Shown: positions 27,212 through 36,446, numbered from the stretch's first letter. The stretch: DNA of 64,000 bases from Mycobacterium paraseoulense (GCF_010731655.1 NZ_AP022619.1:5518001-5582000); one strand, 5' to 3'. Numbers and translations: made by a program. Notes: a model not told the origin generated them from the letters alone.

Positions 27212-27245
27212 CAATAGCCTCGCGACGTCGTTAAATGCGTCGACA

Positions 27246-28367
27246 ATGAAGATGAACGCAGCGGTCTTGTGGGATGTGCACCAGGAGTGGAGCGTCGAGG
27301 AGATCGAGCTCGATGGCCCCAAAGAAGGCGAGGTGCTCGTCTCCTTTGAGGCGACGGGGCTATGTCACTCCGATCACCACGTTCGCGAGGGTGATCTTCC
27401 CCTCGCGCTACCTCTCGTCGGGGGCCACGAAGGCGCGGGCATCGTCCAAGAGGTCGGGCCGGGCGTCCGGAACCTGAACGTCGGCGATCATGTGGTGGGC
27501 TTGTTCCTGCCGGCGTGCGGGCGATGCCGTTGGTGCTCGAGCGGCCACCAGAACTTGTGTGACCTCGGTGCCCAGATGGCGACCGGCGAGCAACTTGACG
27601 GCGGCTTTCGCCGTCACGCCAAGGGCCGCGACATCGGCGCGCTGGCCTGGCTCGGCGCATTTGCGCAATACGGCACCGTGCCGGAGGCATCGGTGGTCAA
27701 GATCGACGACGACCTCCCGCTGAGCCGCGCCTGTCTCGTGGGCTGCGGCGTGACCACCGGTTGGGGCTCGGCGGTCAACACGGCCGAAGTCAAACCTGGC
27801 GACACCGTCGTCGTGATCGGGTGCGGCGGAATCGGCAGTGGGGCGATCCAGGGGGCGCGGCTGGCCGGGGCCGAGAAGATCATCGCCGTCGACATCGTAG
27901 AAGGCAAGCGGGACATGGTGTCTCAGTTCGGAGCCACCCACTTCGCGAGGTCGATGGAGGAGGCGACGGCCTTGGTGGCGGATCTGACCCGCGGCGTGAT
28001 GGCCGACTCCGCCATCGTGACGGTCGGCCTGGTGGAAGCCCCGATGATCGTCGACGCACTCAACATCGTCAGCAAGAACGGCGCCGTCGTCATCACCGCG
28101 CTGGGGTCGATGCTCGACATGACGGCGAGCCTGCCGATGTCGATGGTCGCGCTGGTCACGCTGTATCAGAAGCGCGTGCTGGGAAGCCTTTACGGCCAAG
28201 CCAACCCGCGTGCCGACATTCCGCGACTGCTCAGCCTCTATCGCGAGGGCAAGCTTCTACTCGATGAAACAGTCACCACCGAATACAAGCTGGCCGACAT
28301 CAACGACGCATACGACGACATGCTCGCCGGCCGAAACATTCGCGGCGTGATCATTCACGAACACTGA
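27246..28367 (+). CDS. Zinc-dependent alcohol dehydrogenase (MDR, NDMA-type)
   Basis: 373 residues from ATG 27246 (MKMNAAVLWD). The catalytic zinc site GLCHSDHH (about 40) and GGHEGAG (about 65), a structural zinc loop CGRCRWCSSGHQNLC (about 94-108) and the NAD site GCGGIGSGAIQGARLAGA (about 195) are all intact. It fits the actinobacterial NDMA-dependent or AdhD-like alcohol dehydrogenases. In the island it would oxidise a hydroxyl produced by the P450 or carried by the substrate. Confidence 0.9.
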   Translation: MKMNAAVLWDVHQEWSVEEIELDGPKEGEVLVSFEATGLCHSDHHVREGDLPLALPLVGGHEGAGIVQEVGPGVRNLNVGDHVVGLFLPACGRCRWCSSGHQNLCDLGAQMATGEQLDGGFRRHAKGRDIGALAWLGAFAQYGTVPEASVVKIDDDLPLSRACLVGCGVTTGWGSAVNTAEVKPGDTVVVIGCGGIGSGAIQGARLAGAEKIIAVDIVEGKRDMVSQFGATHFARSMEEATALVADLTRGVMADSAIVTVGLVEAPMIVDALNIVSKNGAVVITALGSMLDMTASLPMSMVALVTLYQKRVLGSLYGQANPRADIPRLLSLYREGKLLLDETVTTEYKLADINDAYDDMLAGRNIRGVIIHEH

Positions 28368-28385
28368 CTCCTCGAGCTGAACGCG

Positions 28386-29609
28386 TCAGTCCAGCCTCAC
28401 TCGCGGCCCGGGTGTGAACACCACAGGAATCTTGCGGAACCCTCGGGTCACGGAGTTACCGTGAAAGACCGACTCGGCATCGGTCGCTACGGTGTAGTCG
28501 GGCATCCGGGCCAGCACCTGCTCGACGCCGATGCGAAACTCCAGCCGCGCGAGGTTCGAGCCCAGGCAACGGTGAACGCCGGCGCCAAACCCGAGATGGC
28601 GGTTGGTTTCTCGGTCGAGGAGGCATCGGTGCGCATCGGGAAACTCGCGGTCGTCGCGATTGGCGGATGCGTAGTTGACGATGACCTGTTGTCCCGGGCA
28701 CAGGCTCTGCCCACCGATCTCGACCTCCTTGGTAACCGTGCGCGGAATGCCGTGAATCGAGCCGGCGAAGCGGATCAGTTCCTCGACCGCAGTCGGCATG
28801 AGCTCGGGTTCGTGGATCAGCCGATCCCGTTCGTCGGGACGGGTGCCCAGGTAGTGGAAAGCGCACGACATCGCGCTGGCCGTCGTCTCCAAGCCCGCTT
28901 GCACCAAGAGCATCGCGTTCGACACGACGTCATCGAATTTCAGTCTGACACCGTCGATCTCCGCTGATAGCAGGACGTCAATCATGTCGTCTTGAGGTTC
29001 ACCTTGCATCCGTGTTGTGACGGCATGGGTGATGTGCTGGTAGAGGCCGCCCCAAGCCGTTAGGCGGATCTCTTCGGTTTCCCCGTTCAGCGCTGTATCG
29101 GTGAGCTCGATGCACAGCGGAACGTCGCCGACCGGCATGCCGAGCAGATACTTGAAGAACACGATCCCAGGTTGCTGCCAGGCGACCACCGCCAAATCGC
29201 CGCGGCCGTCTTCGATGAACCCATCGATCAATGCATCGGTTTCGGCGCGGATCTGCGGTTGCAGCTGCTTCATGCGGCCTGGGGAGAAGTACGGGTTGAG
29301 CACTTTACGGAGCGCCTGCTGGCGCGGTGGGTCCAAGAGGATGACGACGTCACCCGATAGCTGCATAGCGTCGCCGGGCGGCGGCGTGCTCGAAAAAGTG
29401 TCCCAGTCCCTGAGGATTTCGTAGCACTCGTCGTAAGTCATCGCCAACCAGGCACCGTCTTCCCGCGTGCTCAGAAACGGGAAGTCGGTATGCGCGATTG
29501 CCGCCTTGTCGCGCATGTGCGAATACAGCTCGTACAAGAAGTCCGGATCCTTGAAATCCTCGTGGCGAAGATCGAAGTTCTCGGCATGGTCCTCGAGCGA
29601 CTTGGGCAC
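28386..29609 (-). CDS. Cytochrome P450
   Basis: About 407 residues from GTG 29609, the normal bacterial P450 length. The I-helix oxygen-binding motif AGLETTAS (about 235), the K-helix ExxR in EELIRF, and the heme ligand motif FGAGVHRCLG with Cys near 348 are all present. The frame is open up to about 29815 and beyond, but that part crosses two operators and is probably not translated. A ferredoxin at the island's right end is the likely redox partner, with FprA as possible reductase. Substrate unknown. Confidence 0.9.
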   Translation of the reverse strand: MPKSLEDHAENFDLRHEDFKDPDFLYELYSHMRDKAAIAHTDFPFLSTREDGAWLAMTYDECYEILRDWDTFSSTPPPGDAMQLSGDVVILLDPPRQQALRKVLNPYFSPGRMKQLQPQIRAETDALIDGFIEDGRGDLAVVAWQQPGIVFFKYLLGMPVGDVPLCIELTDTALNGETEEIRLTAWGGLYQHITHAVTTRMQGEPQDDMIDVLLSAEIDGVRLKFDDVVSNAMLLVQAGLETTASAMSCAFHYLGTRPDERDRLIHEPELMPTAVEELIRFAGSIHGIPRTVTKEVEIGGQSLCPGQQVIVNYASANRDDREFPDAHRCLLDRETNRHLGFGAGVHRCLGSNLARLEFRIGVEQVLARMPDYTVATDAESVFHGNSVTRGFRKIPVVFTPGPRVRLD

Positions 29610-29751
29610 TGGGGCGTAATCCTTCTCTTCGTGCGACCACGACGTCGGTGTCGCGGCTTCGCTACGCGGTCCTCCTGCAGCGGTCGGCCTCGGGCCGACT
29701 CGTACGTCCGAAAGCCGTGTTTTCGCACGATAGATGCCCAAAAACCGGTCG

Positions 29752-29766
29752 TCAAGTGTCACTCGA
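29752..29766. promoter_or_regulatory. Island operator copy 2: TCAAGTG-T-CACTCGA
   Basis: Same 7+1+7 palindrome as at 27197 with one asymmetric base (C for T in the right arm). Its centre is 33 bp, about three helical turns, from copy 3. Confidence 0.65.
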
Positions 29767-29784
29767 TAATCGCGCGCAGCACTA

Positions 29785-29799
29785 TCGAGTGTTACTTGA
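29785..29799. promoter_or_regulatory. Island operator copy 3: TCGAGTG-T-TACTTGA
   Basis: Third copy of the palindrome, with two asymmetric substitutions. Together with copy 2 it would let one regulator control both the P450 and the amidohydrolase-to-ferredoxin transcripts. Confidence 0.65.
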
Positions 29800-29921
29800 C
29801 AAGTTCGATTCACACTCATAGTGTCCGAAGAGGTTGGGAGTCGTCGGCGATCAAGCGCGCTCCGCCCGACGAACCGACGCGCAGCCGCCGGACGATCACA
29901 CAACGGCCCCAGGGAGTATCC

Positions 29922-31124
29922 GTGGAACAAGATCTGCAGTGGCTCATCTCCGTCGATGACCACATCATCGAGCCGCCGAACGTCTGGGTCGATCGCGCAT
30001 CCGCCGCTGACCGCGATCGCGTGCCGCACGTCGAACGCATCAACGGTGTCGACACATGGGTCTACGAGAGGCATCGCGCCACAGTCATGGGCATCTTGGT
30101 GGCCGCCCATCAGCAGCCCGACGATTACTCCCCGCTGTCGGTCAACTACGACGATCTGCCGAAGGTCTACTTCGACCCGAAGGCCCGAATCCCAGACATG
30201 GACGAGGATCACGTCATCGCCGGATTGAACTTCCCGTTCTTTCCGCGCTTCTGCGGACAGGTATTTTCGCAAGTTCAGGACAGGGAACTCGGGTTGAAAT
30301 GCCTCAAGGCATACAACGACTACATCATCGACGAGTGGTGTGGGGCGGCGCCGGGCCGCTACATTCCGATGATCATCGTTCCGCTGTGGGACACCGCACT
30401 CGCGGTCGCCGAAGTGCACCGGTGCGCAGACAAGGGTGCGAAGGCGATCGCATTTTCCGAGAACGTGCACGCGCTCGGCTTCCCGTCGATCCACTCGGGG
30501 GAGTGGGACGGATTCTTCGCGGCAGCGAACGAAACGAAGATGCCGCTCTGCACGCACATCGGGTCGTCGTCCGTCAGCCCGAACACGTCGCCCGATGCGC
30601 CGTTCGGCGTGCAGTCGGTGAACATCGGTCTCAACCTGGCCCACTCCACAACGGACTGGCTGTTCTCGGGCAAGCTGCAGAAGTTCCCCGACCTCAAGAT
30701 CGTTCTGGCCGAGGGTGGCATCGGGTGGATCCCTTACCTGCTCGAGCGGGCGGAGCACGTCGCCTCCGAATATCGCTACCTACGAGCCAACAACTGGACG
30801 GTCGACCCGGCGACCATGCGGATGAGCGCAATCGCCGCGGACCCGGCCGTCTTCCCGGAGTCGCCTCGACAGTTGTTCCGCGATCACATCTACGGCTGTT
30901 TCATCGAGGACGAATTCGGCGCTGCCAACCTCGATTACATCGGCGTCGAGAACGTGATGATCGAAACCGACTACCCGCACACCGACAGCCTCTGGCCCCG
31001 TTCACTGGAAGCCGCGCTCAAGAGCCTCGAGGGCAGGTCGGACGGGGACAAGTACAAAGTGCTGCAAGGCAATGCCCGGCGCGTCTTCAACTTCGAACCC
31101 GCTCCGTACCCGGTCGCGAAGTAG
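29922..31124 (+). CDS. Amidohydrolase-2 family protein
   Basis: 400 residues from GTG 29922, preceded by AGGGAG with a 5-base spacer. The metal-site start ISVDDHIIEPPNVW (family variant of xHxH), CTHIGSSS near 207, and the final ETDYPHTDSLWP (metal Asp/His) are typical of the ACMS-decarboxylase-like branch that carries out decarboxylation or hydration as well as hydrolysis. It is the first gene of a plus-strand operon with only 4-46 bp gaps. Many mycobacterial catabolic loci hold homologues with unassigned reactions. Confidence 0.88.
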   Translation: MEQDLQWLISVDDHIIEPPNVWVDRASAADRDRVPHVERINGVDTWVYERHRATVMGILVAAHQQPDDYSPLSVNYDDLPKVYFDPKARIPDMDEDHVIAGLNFPFFPRFCGQVFSQVQDRELGLKCLKAYNDYIIDEWCGAAPGRYIPMIIVPLWDTALAVAEVHRCADKGAKAIAFSENVHALGFPSIHSGEWDGFFAAANETKMPLCTHIGSSSVSPNTSPDAPFGVQSVNIGLNLAHSTTDWLFSGKLQKFPDLKIVLAEGGIGWIPYLLERAEHVASEYRYLRANNWTVDPATMRMSAIAADPAVFPESPRQLFRDHIYGCFIEDEFGAANLDYIGVENVMIETDYPHTDSLWPRSLEAALKSLEGRSDGDKYKVLQGNARRVFNFEPAPYPVAK

Positions 31125-31128
31125 CGGC

Positions 31129-32661
31129 GTGGCGATCCGCCAGTACGAGAACTTCATCGACGGTCGATGGACGAGTGACAACGCCGGCGCGCTGATAGAC
31201 GTGGTCGACCCGGCCACCGAAGAACTGGTCGGCCGCGTTCTCGACGGCGGTGCAAAGCAAGCCGTCATGGCCATCGAAGCGGCGCGCCGGGCATTCGACG
31301 AAGGTCCTTGGCCGTGGATGTCGGTGCGCGACCGCGCGAGAATCCTGAAGCGCTTCAGCGAGATCATGGAGTCACGGCACGACGAGCTTCGCGAGCTCAT
31401 CGTTTCCGAGATCGGCTCGGTGGGCTTCCTCACCGACTTTCTGCAGGTGGGCGGGGCGATCGAAGCATCCCACTATTACAGCGATTTCGTCGAGCACGAC
31501 GTCACCTGGGTGGAGACTCCGGGAGGGCCGACGGTGTCACCGACCGGGCTCGGCGGCACCGTCGTCGTTCGGGAGCCCGTCGGGGTGGTCGGCGTGATCA
31601 CACCGTTCAACTTCCCCTTCTCGATCAACCTGCAAAAGTGCCTGCCCGCGCTGGCGGTCGGTTGCACGGTCGTCTTGAAACCACATCCGTGGACGCCGAT
31701 GAATGCGCTGGAACTGGCCAGGATCGGCGAGGAGGCCGGCATACCGGCGGGTGTCTTCAACGTCGTGGTTGGCGGCGGCGATGTGGGGGAGGAGCTGTCA
31801 ACGAATCCCCTGGTGGACATGATCGCTTTCACCGGGTCGACGGAGACCGGAAAGCGCATCCGGGAGGTTTCGGCGCGCACGATGAAGCGGGCTCAGCTGG
31901 AACTGGGCGGGAAGAGTGCTCACATCGTTCTCGACGACGTGACCGAATCCGACGTCGCCGGTATCGGTTTCGGTCAAGTGCTGATGCATTCGGGACAGGC
32001 ATGCGTCGCCGCGTCGCGCCTGTTGCTGCCTGAGCACTTGCTCGATTCCTACATCGACGGCGTGAAGGCCATGGCGCCGAACCTCACCATCGGTGACCCC
32101 CGCGACCCGGCCACGGTGGTTGGTCCGCTGATCCGTGAACAGCAGCGGCGGCGGGTCGAGGGCTACGTGCAATCGGCGCTCGACGAGGGAGCCACGCTGG
32201 TGGTCGGAGGCAAACGGCCCGAACATCTGAGCAGAGGCTTCTTCTACGAGCCGACGGCGTTCGTTAACTGTCACAACAAAATGCGGATCTGCCGGGAAGA
32301 AGTGTTCGGCCCAGTTCTGACAGTGCAGACTTACCAGAGTCAAGACGAGGCGATCCGGATCGCCAACGACTCCGACTACGGACTCGCAGGGCTCGTCATG
32401 ACACACAACGCCGCACGCGGGTTCAACGTGGCGCGCCAAATCCGCACCGGCACGATCATCGTCCAGTGCTGCGGCGGTGGCCCGGCAGATCCCGGTCTTA
32501 ATCCGGGCAACGGCGAGGGCCCGGGCTGGTCGGTGCCCGCGCGTGGAATGTTCAACGGCGGAGGCCCTTTCGGTGGTTTCAAGCACAGCGGTCTGGGGCG
32601 CGAGCAGGGCCGCTGGGGCTTCGAGGAGTTCACCGAGATCAAGTCGATCTCGTGGATGTGA
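31129..32661 (+). CDS. Aldehyde dehydrogenase (NAD(P)+)
   Basis: 510 residues from GTG 31129, four bases after the previous stop. It has the catalytic Glu motif ELGGKSA (about 260), catalytic Cys in HSGQACVAASR (about 294), cofactor segment FTGSTETGKRI (about 237) and PFNFPFSINLQKCLPAL near 160. The C-terminal part has a glycine-rich insertion (CCGGGPADPGLNPGNGEG) before the usual PFGGFKHSGLGRE. It probably oxidises the aldehyde made by the island alcohol dehydrogenase to an acid for CoA transfer. Confidence 0.93.
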   Translation: MAIRQYENFIDGRWTSDNAGALIDVVDPATEELVGRVLDGGAKQAVMAIEAARRAFDEGPWPWMSVRDRARILKRFSEIMESRHDELRELIVSEIGSVGFLTDFLQVGGAIEASHYYSDFVEHDVTWVETPGGPTVSPTGLGGTVVVREPVGVVGVITPFNFPFSINLQKCLPALAVGCTVVLKPHPWTPMNALELARIGEEAGIPAGVFNVVVGGGDVGEELSTNPLVDMIAFTGSTETGKRIREVSARTMKRAQLELGGKSAHIVLDDVTESDVAGIGFGQVLMHSGQACVAASRLLLPEHLLDSYIDGVKAMAPNLTIGDPRDPATVVGPLIREQQRRRVEGYVQSALDEGATLVVGGKRPEHLSRGFFYEPTAFVNCHNKMRICREEVFGPVLTVQTYQSQDEAIRIANDSDYGLAGLVMTHNAARGFNVARQIRTGTIIVQCCGGGPADPGLNPGNGEGPGWSVPARGMFNGGGPFGGFKHSGLGREQGRWGFEEFTEIKSISWM

Positions 32662-32707
32662 GGCTCCAGTGCACGCGGGCATCGGAATTCTGAAAGGTTG
32701 ATTGCCG

Positions 32708-33874
32708 ATGCTTCACGATGTTCGCGTGCTCGAGCTGTCCCTCTTCTCCCCCGACGCCCTCGGCGGACACCTCGCCGACCTGGGCGCCGAGGTGATCAAG
32801 ATCGAACAACCCGGGGGCGGCGGGTTCCGCGGCGGACTCTTTCCGCCCGACAACGTGCAAAACCTCCAATGGAATCGCGGAAAGAAAAGCGTCACGCTCG
32901 ATTTGAAATCGGAGAAGGGGGTCGCGATCTTCCGGCGCCTCGCCGCCGACGCCACGGTGGTGATCGACGGCTTGCGGGCGGGCGCCGCCGAGCGACTCGG
33001 CCTCGGCTATGACGACGTCGTCGAACTCAACCCGACCGTCGTCTACTGCAGCCTCAACGGGATGGGTAGCTACGGCCCGTACGCGAAGCTTCCGACACAT
33101 GGGTTGTCGTTCGACTGCTTCGCCGGACTGAACCCGCCGCTGATCGAGGCCGACGGCACACCGCGCCTGTCGGCCGGTGCCACGGGCACGACGGGTGTGT
33201 TGGCCGGTCCGCTCTACGCCGCGATGGCGGTTCTCGCTGCACTGCACAGCGCGCGCCGTGACGGGCGAGCGCAATACGTCGAAGTCTCCCAAGTCGACGC
33301 CGCGATCGCGTGGAACTTTCAGAAGCTGACTGCCCACGCGAACGGCCTGTTCGGCTACTCAGACGGTGTGCACGCGTCGCTGCGGTACCAGTACTACGAA
33401 ACCGGCGACGGGAACTACGTGGTGTTCAACGCGTTGGAAGACAAGTTCTGGCGCAGATTCTGCGAAGCCGTGGACCGAATCGATCTCTACGAGCGTGGCC
33501 GCGCGCGTCTGGGTGACGATCCGCACGCCGACGAACACCTGCGCAGTGAGCTCACCGCGATCTTCAAGAGCCGCAGTCGTCGTGAGTGGACTGAGTTCTT
33601 CATAGCGACCGATATCGCCGGTGCTCCGGCCTTCGAAAGCAGCGACCTGCTTGACGACGAACACGTCAAAGCACGTGGCATGGCCTACGAGCCGTCCGCC
33701 GCGAACCGGCCGCGTTTGCGGCTGATCGCAACGCCGATCAAGACCAAGCCCGACCGTCCGTTCGCCGCGGAGCTTCCGCCGGCCGTCGGGGCGCACACCG
33801 ACGAGGTGCTCACGACGCTGGCCGGCTGCGACGAGACGGAACTCGCTGCGCTGCACCGCGACGGAGTGATCTGA
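32708..33874 (+). CDS. Class III CoA-transferase (single domain)
   Basis: 388 residues from ATG 32708, 46 bp after the aldehyde dehydrogenase. The family start VRVLELSLFSPDALGGHLADLGAEVIKIEQPGG is clear. At the catalytic position it reads VEVSQVDAA, giving the Asp used by formyl-CoA transferase, whereas both domains of the next protein have Glu there. It may therefore be the active transferase of the set. Adjacent start of the double transferase follows its stop with no gap. Confidence 0.9.
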   Translation: MLHDVRVLELSLFSPDALGGHLADLGAEVIKIEQPGGGGFRGGLFPPDNVQNLQWNRGKKSVTLDLKSEKGVAIFRRLAADATVVIDGLRAGAAERLGLGYDDVVELNPTVVYCSLNGMGSYGPYAKLPTHGLSFDCFAGLNPPLIEADGTPRLSAGATGTTGVLAGPLYAAMAVLAALHSARRDGRAQYVEVSQVDAAIAWNFQKLTAHANGLFGYSDGVHASLRYQYYETGDGNYVVFNALEDKFWRRFCEAVDRIDLYERGRARLGDDPHADEHLRSELTAIFKSRSRREWTEFFIATDIAGAPAFESSDLLDDEHVKARGMAYEPSAANRPRLRLIATPIKTKPDRPFAAELPPAVGAHTDEVLTTLAGCDETELAALHRDGVI

Positions 33875-36238
33875 ATGAACATTCTCCAAGGGGCGCGGAT
33901 CGTCGAGATCGCCGACGAGATTGCCGGACCGTACTGCGGCAAGCTGTTCGCAGACGCTGGCGCCGAAGTGATCAAGGTCGAGTCGCCACGCGGCGATCGG
34001 CTTCGTCGCAGGGGGACGGGGCGGCGCGCGGACGACGATGGGGCTCTGTTCACATTTCTGAACGCCGGAAAGCGCTCGGCCGTGGGGGTTTACGGCGAAC
34101 CGCACGTCGATGGCTTGATCGCCGGAGCCGACATCGTGATCGATGCGGGAGCCTGCGGCCGAATCGACCACGACGAATTACTGCGTCGATTGCCACATCT
34201 GGTGATCGCTGTGATGTCACCGTTCGGCCTGACCGGCCCGTCTCGCGACAAGCCGGCAACAGAGTTCACCCTGCAGGCCGAAAGCGGAACAATGGGTCTG
34301 CGGGCCCGGCCGGACCAACCACCCCTGCAAGCCGGTGGCCGCGTCTTCGAATGGGTCCTCGGAAGCTATGCGGCGGTCGGTGCGCTGGCTGCATACCTTA
34401 GTGCCCGTGCCGGAGGCGGTGGCGAGATCATCGATTGTTCGCTGATGGAAGCATGCCACCTCAGCGCCAGCGGCTTCATCGACTTGTACTACGCGCTCGC
34501 CGGCAGTCCACCGATTTCGGCTCCACCGCGAATGACTGAACTGCCCTCGATCGAGCCGACCGCCGACGGCTGGGTTGGGTTCAATACCAACACCCGTCAG
34601 CAATTCGAGTCCTTCCTGCTCATGATCGAGCGCGACGATCTGCTTGAGCAGGATGCGGCCTGGGCCTTGGCTCCGACTCGATTCGAGCGAATGGAGGAAT
34701 GGAACAAGATCGTGCGTGACTGGACCACCCGGCACACCACGGAAGAGGTCGTCGAACTCGCCTCGGCACTTCGGATTCCGGTCGCGCAGGTCAACAACGG
34801 CCGGACCGTCCTGCAGCACCCACACTTCAAGGCGCGCGGCGCCTGGCGCGTCAGCGCTGACGGCTCATTCACCCATCCGCTACCGCCCTACCGAATAAAC
34901 GGGACGAGGCCCGGCAGCAGCCCCAAGCCGGGACCGCGACTCGGCGAGCTCGGCGCTTCTGAATGTCCCTGGAGTTCAAGGAAATCGGAGGTTACCCAGT
35001 CGCCTGTGAACCTCCCCTTGGCGGGCATCCGCATCATCGATGCGACCGCTTGGTGGGCTGGGCCCTCGTCCACCCACATCCTCGCCGCATTGGGCGCCGA
35101 CGTGATTCACCTCGAGTCGATTCAGCATCCGGACGGCGCGAGGATGACGGCCGCAGCATTCATCGACCGGCCCGACTGGTGGGAGCGCTCGGCCATGTTC
35201 TTGGCCACCAACACCAACAAGAAGGGTTTGACGCTCGACCTTTCATCTGCAAAAGGCCGAGAGCTGTTCTTCCGGCTTGTCGAGCAAGTCGATCTGGTGG
35301 TGGAGAATTTCTCACCGCGCGTCTTCGAGAATTTCGGTATCACCTGGGAAGCACTGAGCGCTGTCAACCCGCGGCTGATCATGACCCGGATGCCCGCCTT
35401 CGGTCTGGACGGACCGTGGCGGAACAACGTCGGTTTCGCGCAGACCATGGAACAAATGACCGGCATGGCCTGGGTGACCGGCCACGAATACGACCAACCC
35501 CGGATCCCGCGTGGCCCTTGTGACCCGTTGGCGGGTATGCATTCCGCTTTTGCGATGCTGGTCGGCCTGCGCCGGCGCGAGCAGACCGGACGCGGCTCAC
35601 TCGTCGAAGTCTCCATGGTGGAGGCGGCACTGAATGCTGCCGCTGAGCAAGCGATTGAGTACACCGCTTACGGCACCATACTGTCGCGGTTGGGCAACCG
35701 GAGTAGGGACGCGGCGCCGCAGGGGCTGTACCCGTGCCGCGGCGACGAACAGTGGTTGGCTGTTTCCGTCGCATCCGACGCGCAATGGGCGGCGTTGAAA
35801 ACCGTGCTCGGTCGGCCAGGCTGGTCGGATGATCCCGCGCTCGATACACACGAAGGGCGTTGGCGTGCACATGATCTGATCGATAAGCAGCTGGAGCAGT
35901 GGGCAGCCGGCCAAGACTGCACCGAGGTGGCGGCGACGCTGTCGGCTTCCGGAGTTCCCGCCTCACCGCTTTACGACGCGCGGCTCAGCCCTCAACACCC
36001 GCAGATGATCGCGCGTGGCTACTTCGAACACGTGGATCACTCGATCGTCGGTCAGCACCAGGTGCCGACCATTCCATTCCGGTTCCGAAGCGTCGATCGG
36101 TGGTGTCGGACGCCAGCGCCCACCGTCGGAGAGCACAACGAGAGCATCTTGAAGGAACTGCTCGGGTTGGACGAAACCGCGATCGAGGAGCTTACCGCTG
36201 AATCTGTGATCGGCACCCGACTCCGGGGCATCGGTTAG
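33875..36238 (+). CDS. Fused double-domain class III CoA-transferase
   Basis: 787 residues made of two CaiB/BaiF domains. Domain 1 (about 1-370) starts GARIVEIADEIAGPYCGKLFADAGAEVIKVE but is compact; domain 2 (about 385-787) starts LAGIRIIDATAWWAGPSSTHILAALGADVIHLE. The catalytic-position motifs read CSLMEACHLS and VSMVEAALN, both with Glu. Such tandem fusions occur in actinobacterial lipid and steroid gene clusters and may act as an internal heterodimer. Together with the upstream gene the island encodes three transferase domains in series. Confidence 0.9.
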   Translation: MNILQGARIVEIADEIAGPYCGKLFADAGAEVIKVESPRGDRLRRRGTGRRADDDGALFTFLNAGKRSAVGVYGEPHVDGLIAGADIVIDAGACGRIDHDELLRRLPHLVIAVMSPFGLTGPSRDKPATEFTLQAESGTMGLRARPDQPPLQAGGRVFEWVLGSYAAVGALAAYLSARAGGGGEIIDCSLMEACHLSASGFIDLYYALAGSPPISAPPRMTELPSIEPTADGWVGFNTNTRQQFESFLLMIERDDLLEQDAAWALAPTRFERMEEWNKIVRDWTTRHTTEEVVELASALRIPVAQVNNGRTVLQHPHFKARGAWRVSADGSFTHPLPPYRINGTRPGSSPKPGPRLGELGASECPWSSRKSEVTQSPVNLPLAGIRIIDATAWWAGPSSTHILAALGADVIHLESIQHPDGARMTAAAFIDRPDWWERSAMFLATNTNKKGLTLDLSSAKGRELFFRLVEQVDLVVENFSPRVFENFGITWEALSAVNPRLIMTRMPAFGLDGPWRNNVGFAQTMEQMTGMAWVTGHEYDQPRIPRGPCDPLAGMHSAFAMLVGLRRREQTGRGSLVEVSMVEAALNAAAEQAIEYTAYGTILSRLGNRSRDAAPQGLYPCRGDEQWLAVSVASDAQWAALKTVLGRPGWSDDPALDTHEGRWRAHDLIDKQLEQWAAGQDCTEVAATLSASGVPASPLYDARLSPQHPQMIARGYFEHVDHSIVGQHQVPTIPFRFRSVDRWCRTPAPTVGEHNESILKELLGLDETAIEELTAESVIGTRLRGIG

Positions 36239-36254
36239 CAGGGGAGAGAAAACG

Positions 36255-36446
36255 ATGCGCGTACGGATAGACCTCGATGCCTGCCAGGGTCACAGTCGCT
36301 GTGCCTTGACGTACCCGGAGATTTTCGACGTCGACGACGACGCCAAGGCATTCGTCCATGTCGAGAACATCCCGCCGGAATGGGAAGACAAAGCGCTGAT
36401 GGCGATCGCGAACTGCCCCGAGCGCGCCATCAGCATGGACGAATGA
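36255..36446 (+). CDS. [3Fe-4S]-type ferredoxin with His in the cluster motif
   Basis: 63 residues, preceded by AGGGGAGAG with a short spacer. The first cluster segment is CQGHSRC, in which the usual central Cys is His, and the second is NCPERAIS, so a three- rather than four-iron cluster is likely. This pattern is known for ferredoxins paired with mycobacterial P450s. It is the last gene of the island operon and would pass electrons to the island P450. Confidence 0.9.
   Translation: MRVRIDLDACQGHSRCALTYPEIFDVDDDAKAFVHVENIPPEWEDKALMAIANCPERAISMDE

Larger units (their letters stand above)
29610..29921. promoter_or_regulatory. Divergent control region of P450 and amidohydrolase operons
   Basis: 312 bp without a convincing gene. 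Two operator palindromes lie near the middle (29752-29766 and 29785-29799). A minus-strand AGGAGG at 29671-29676 is not followed by a usable start codon, which leaves the P450 start uncertain. Confidence 0.6.

Noticed and set aside
29610..30758. Long N-terminal extension of the P450 frame
   Set aside because: The extension is antisense to the amidohydrolase gene and crosses both operators; a normal 400-residue P450 begins near 29609.
28386..36446. Cholesterol side-chain pathway (Cyp125/KstR type)
   Set aside because: P450, CoA-transferases and dehydrogenases fit loosely, but there is no acyl-CoA dehydrogenase, thiolase or KstR-type site in the island.
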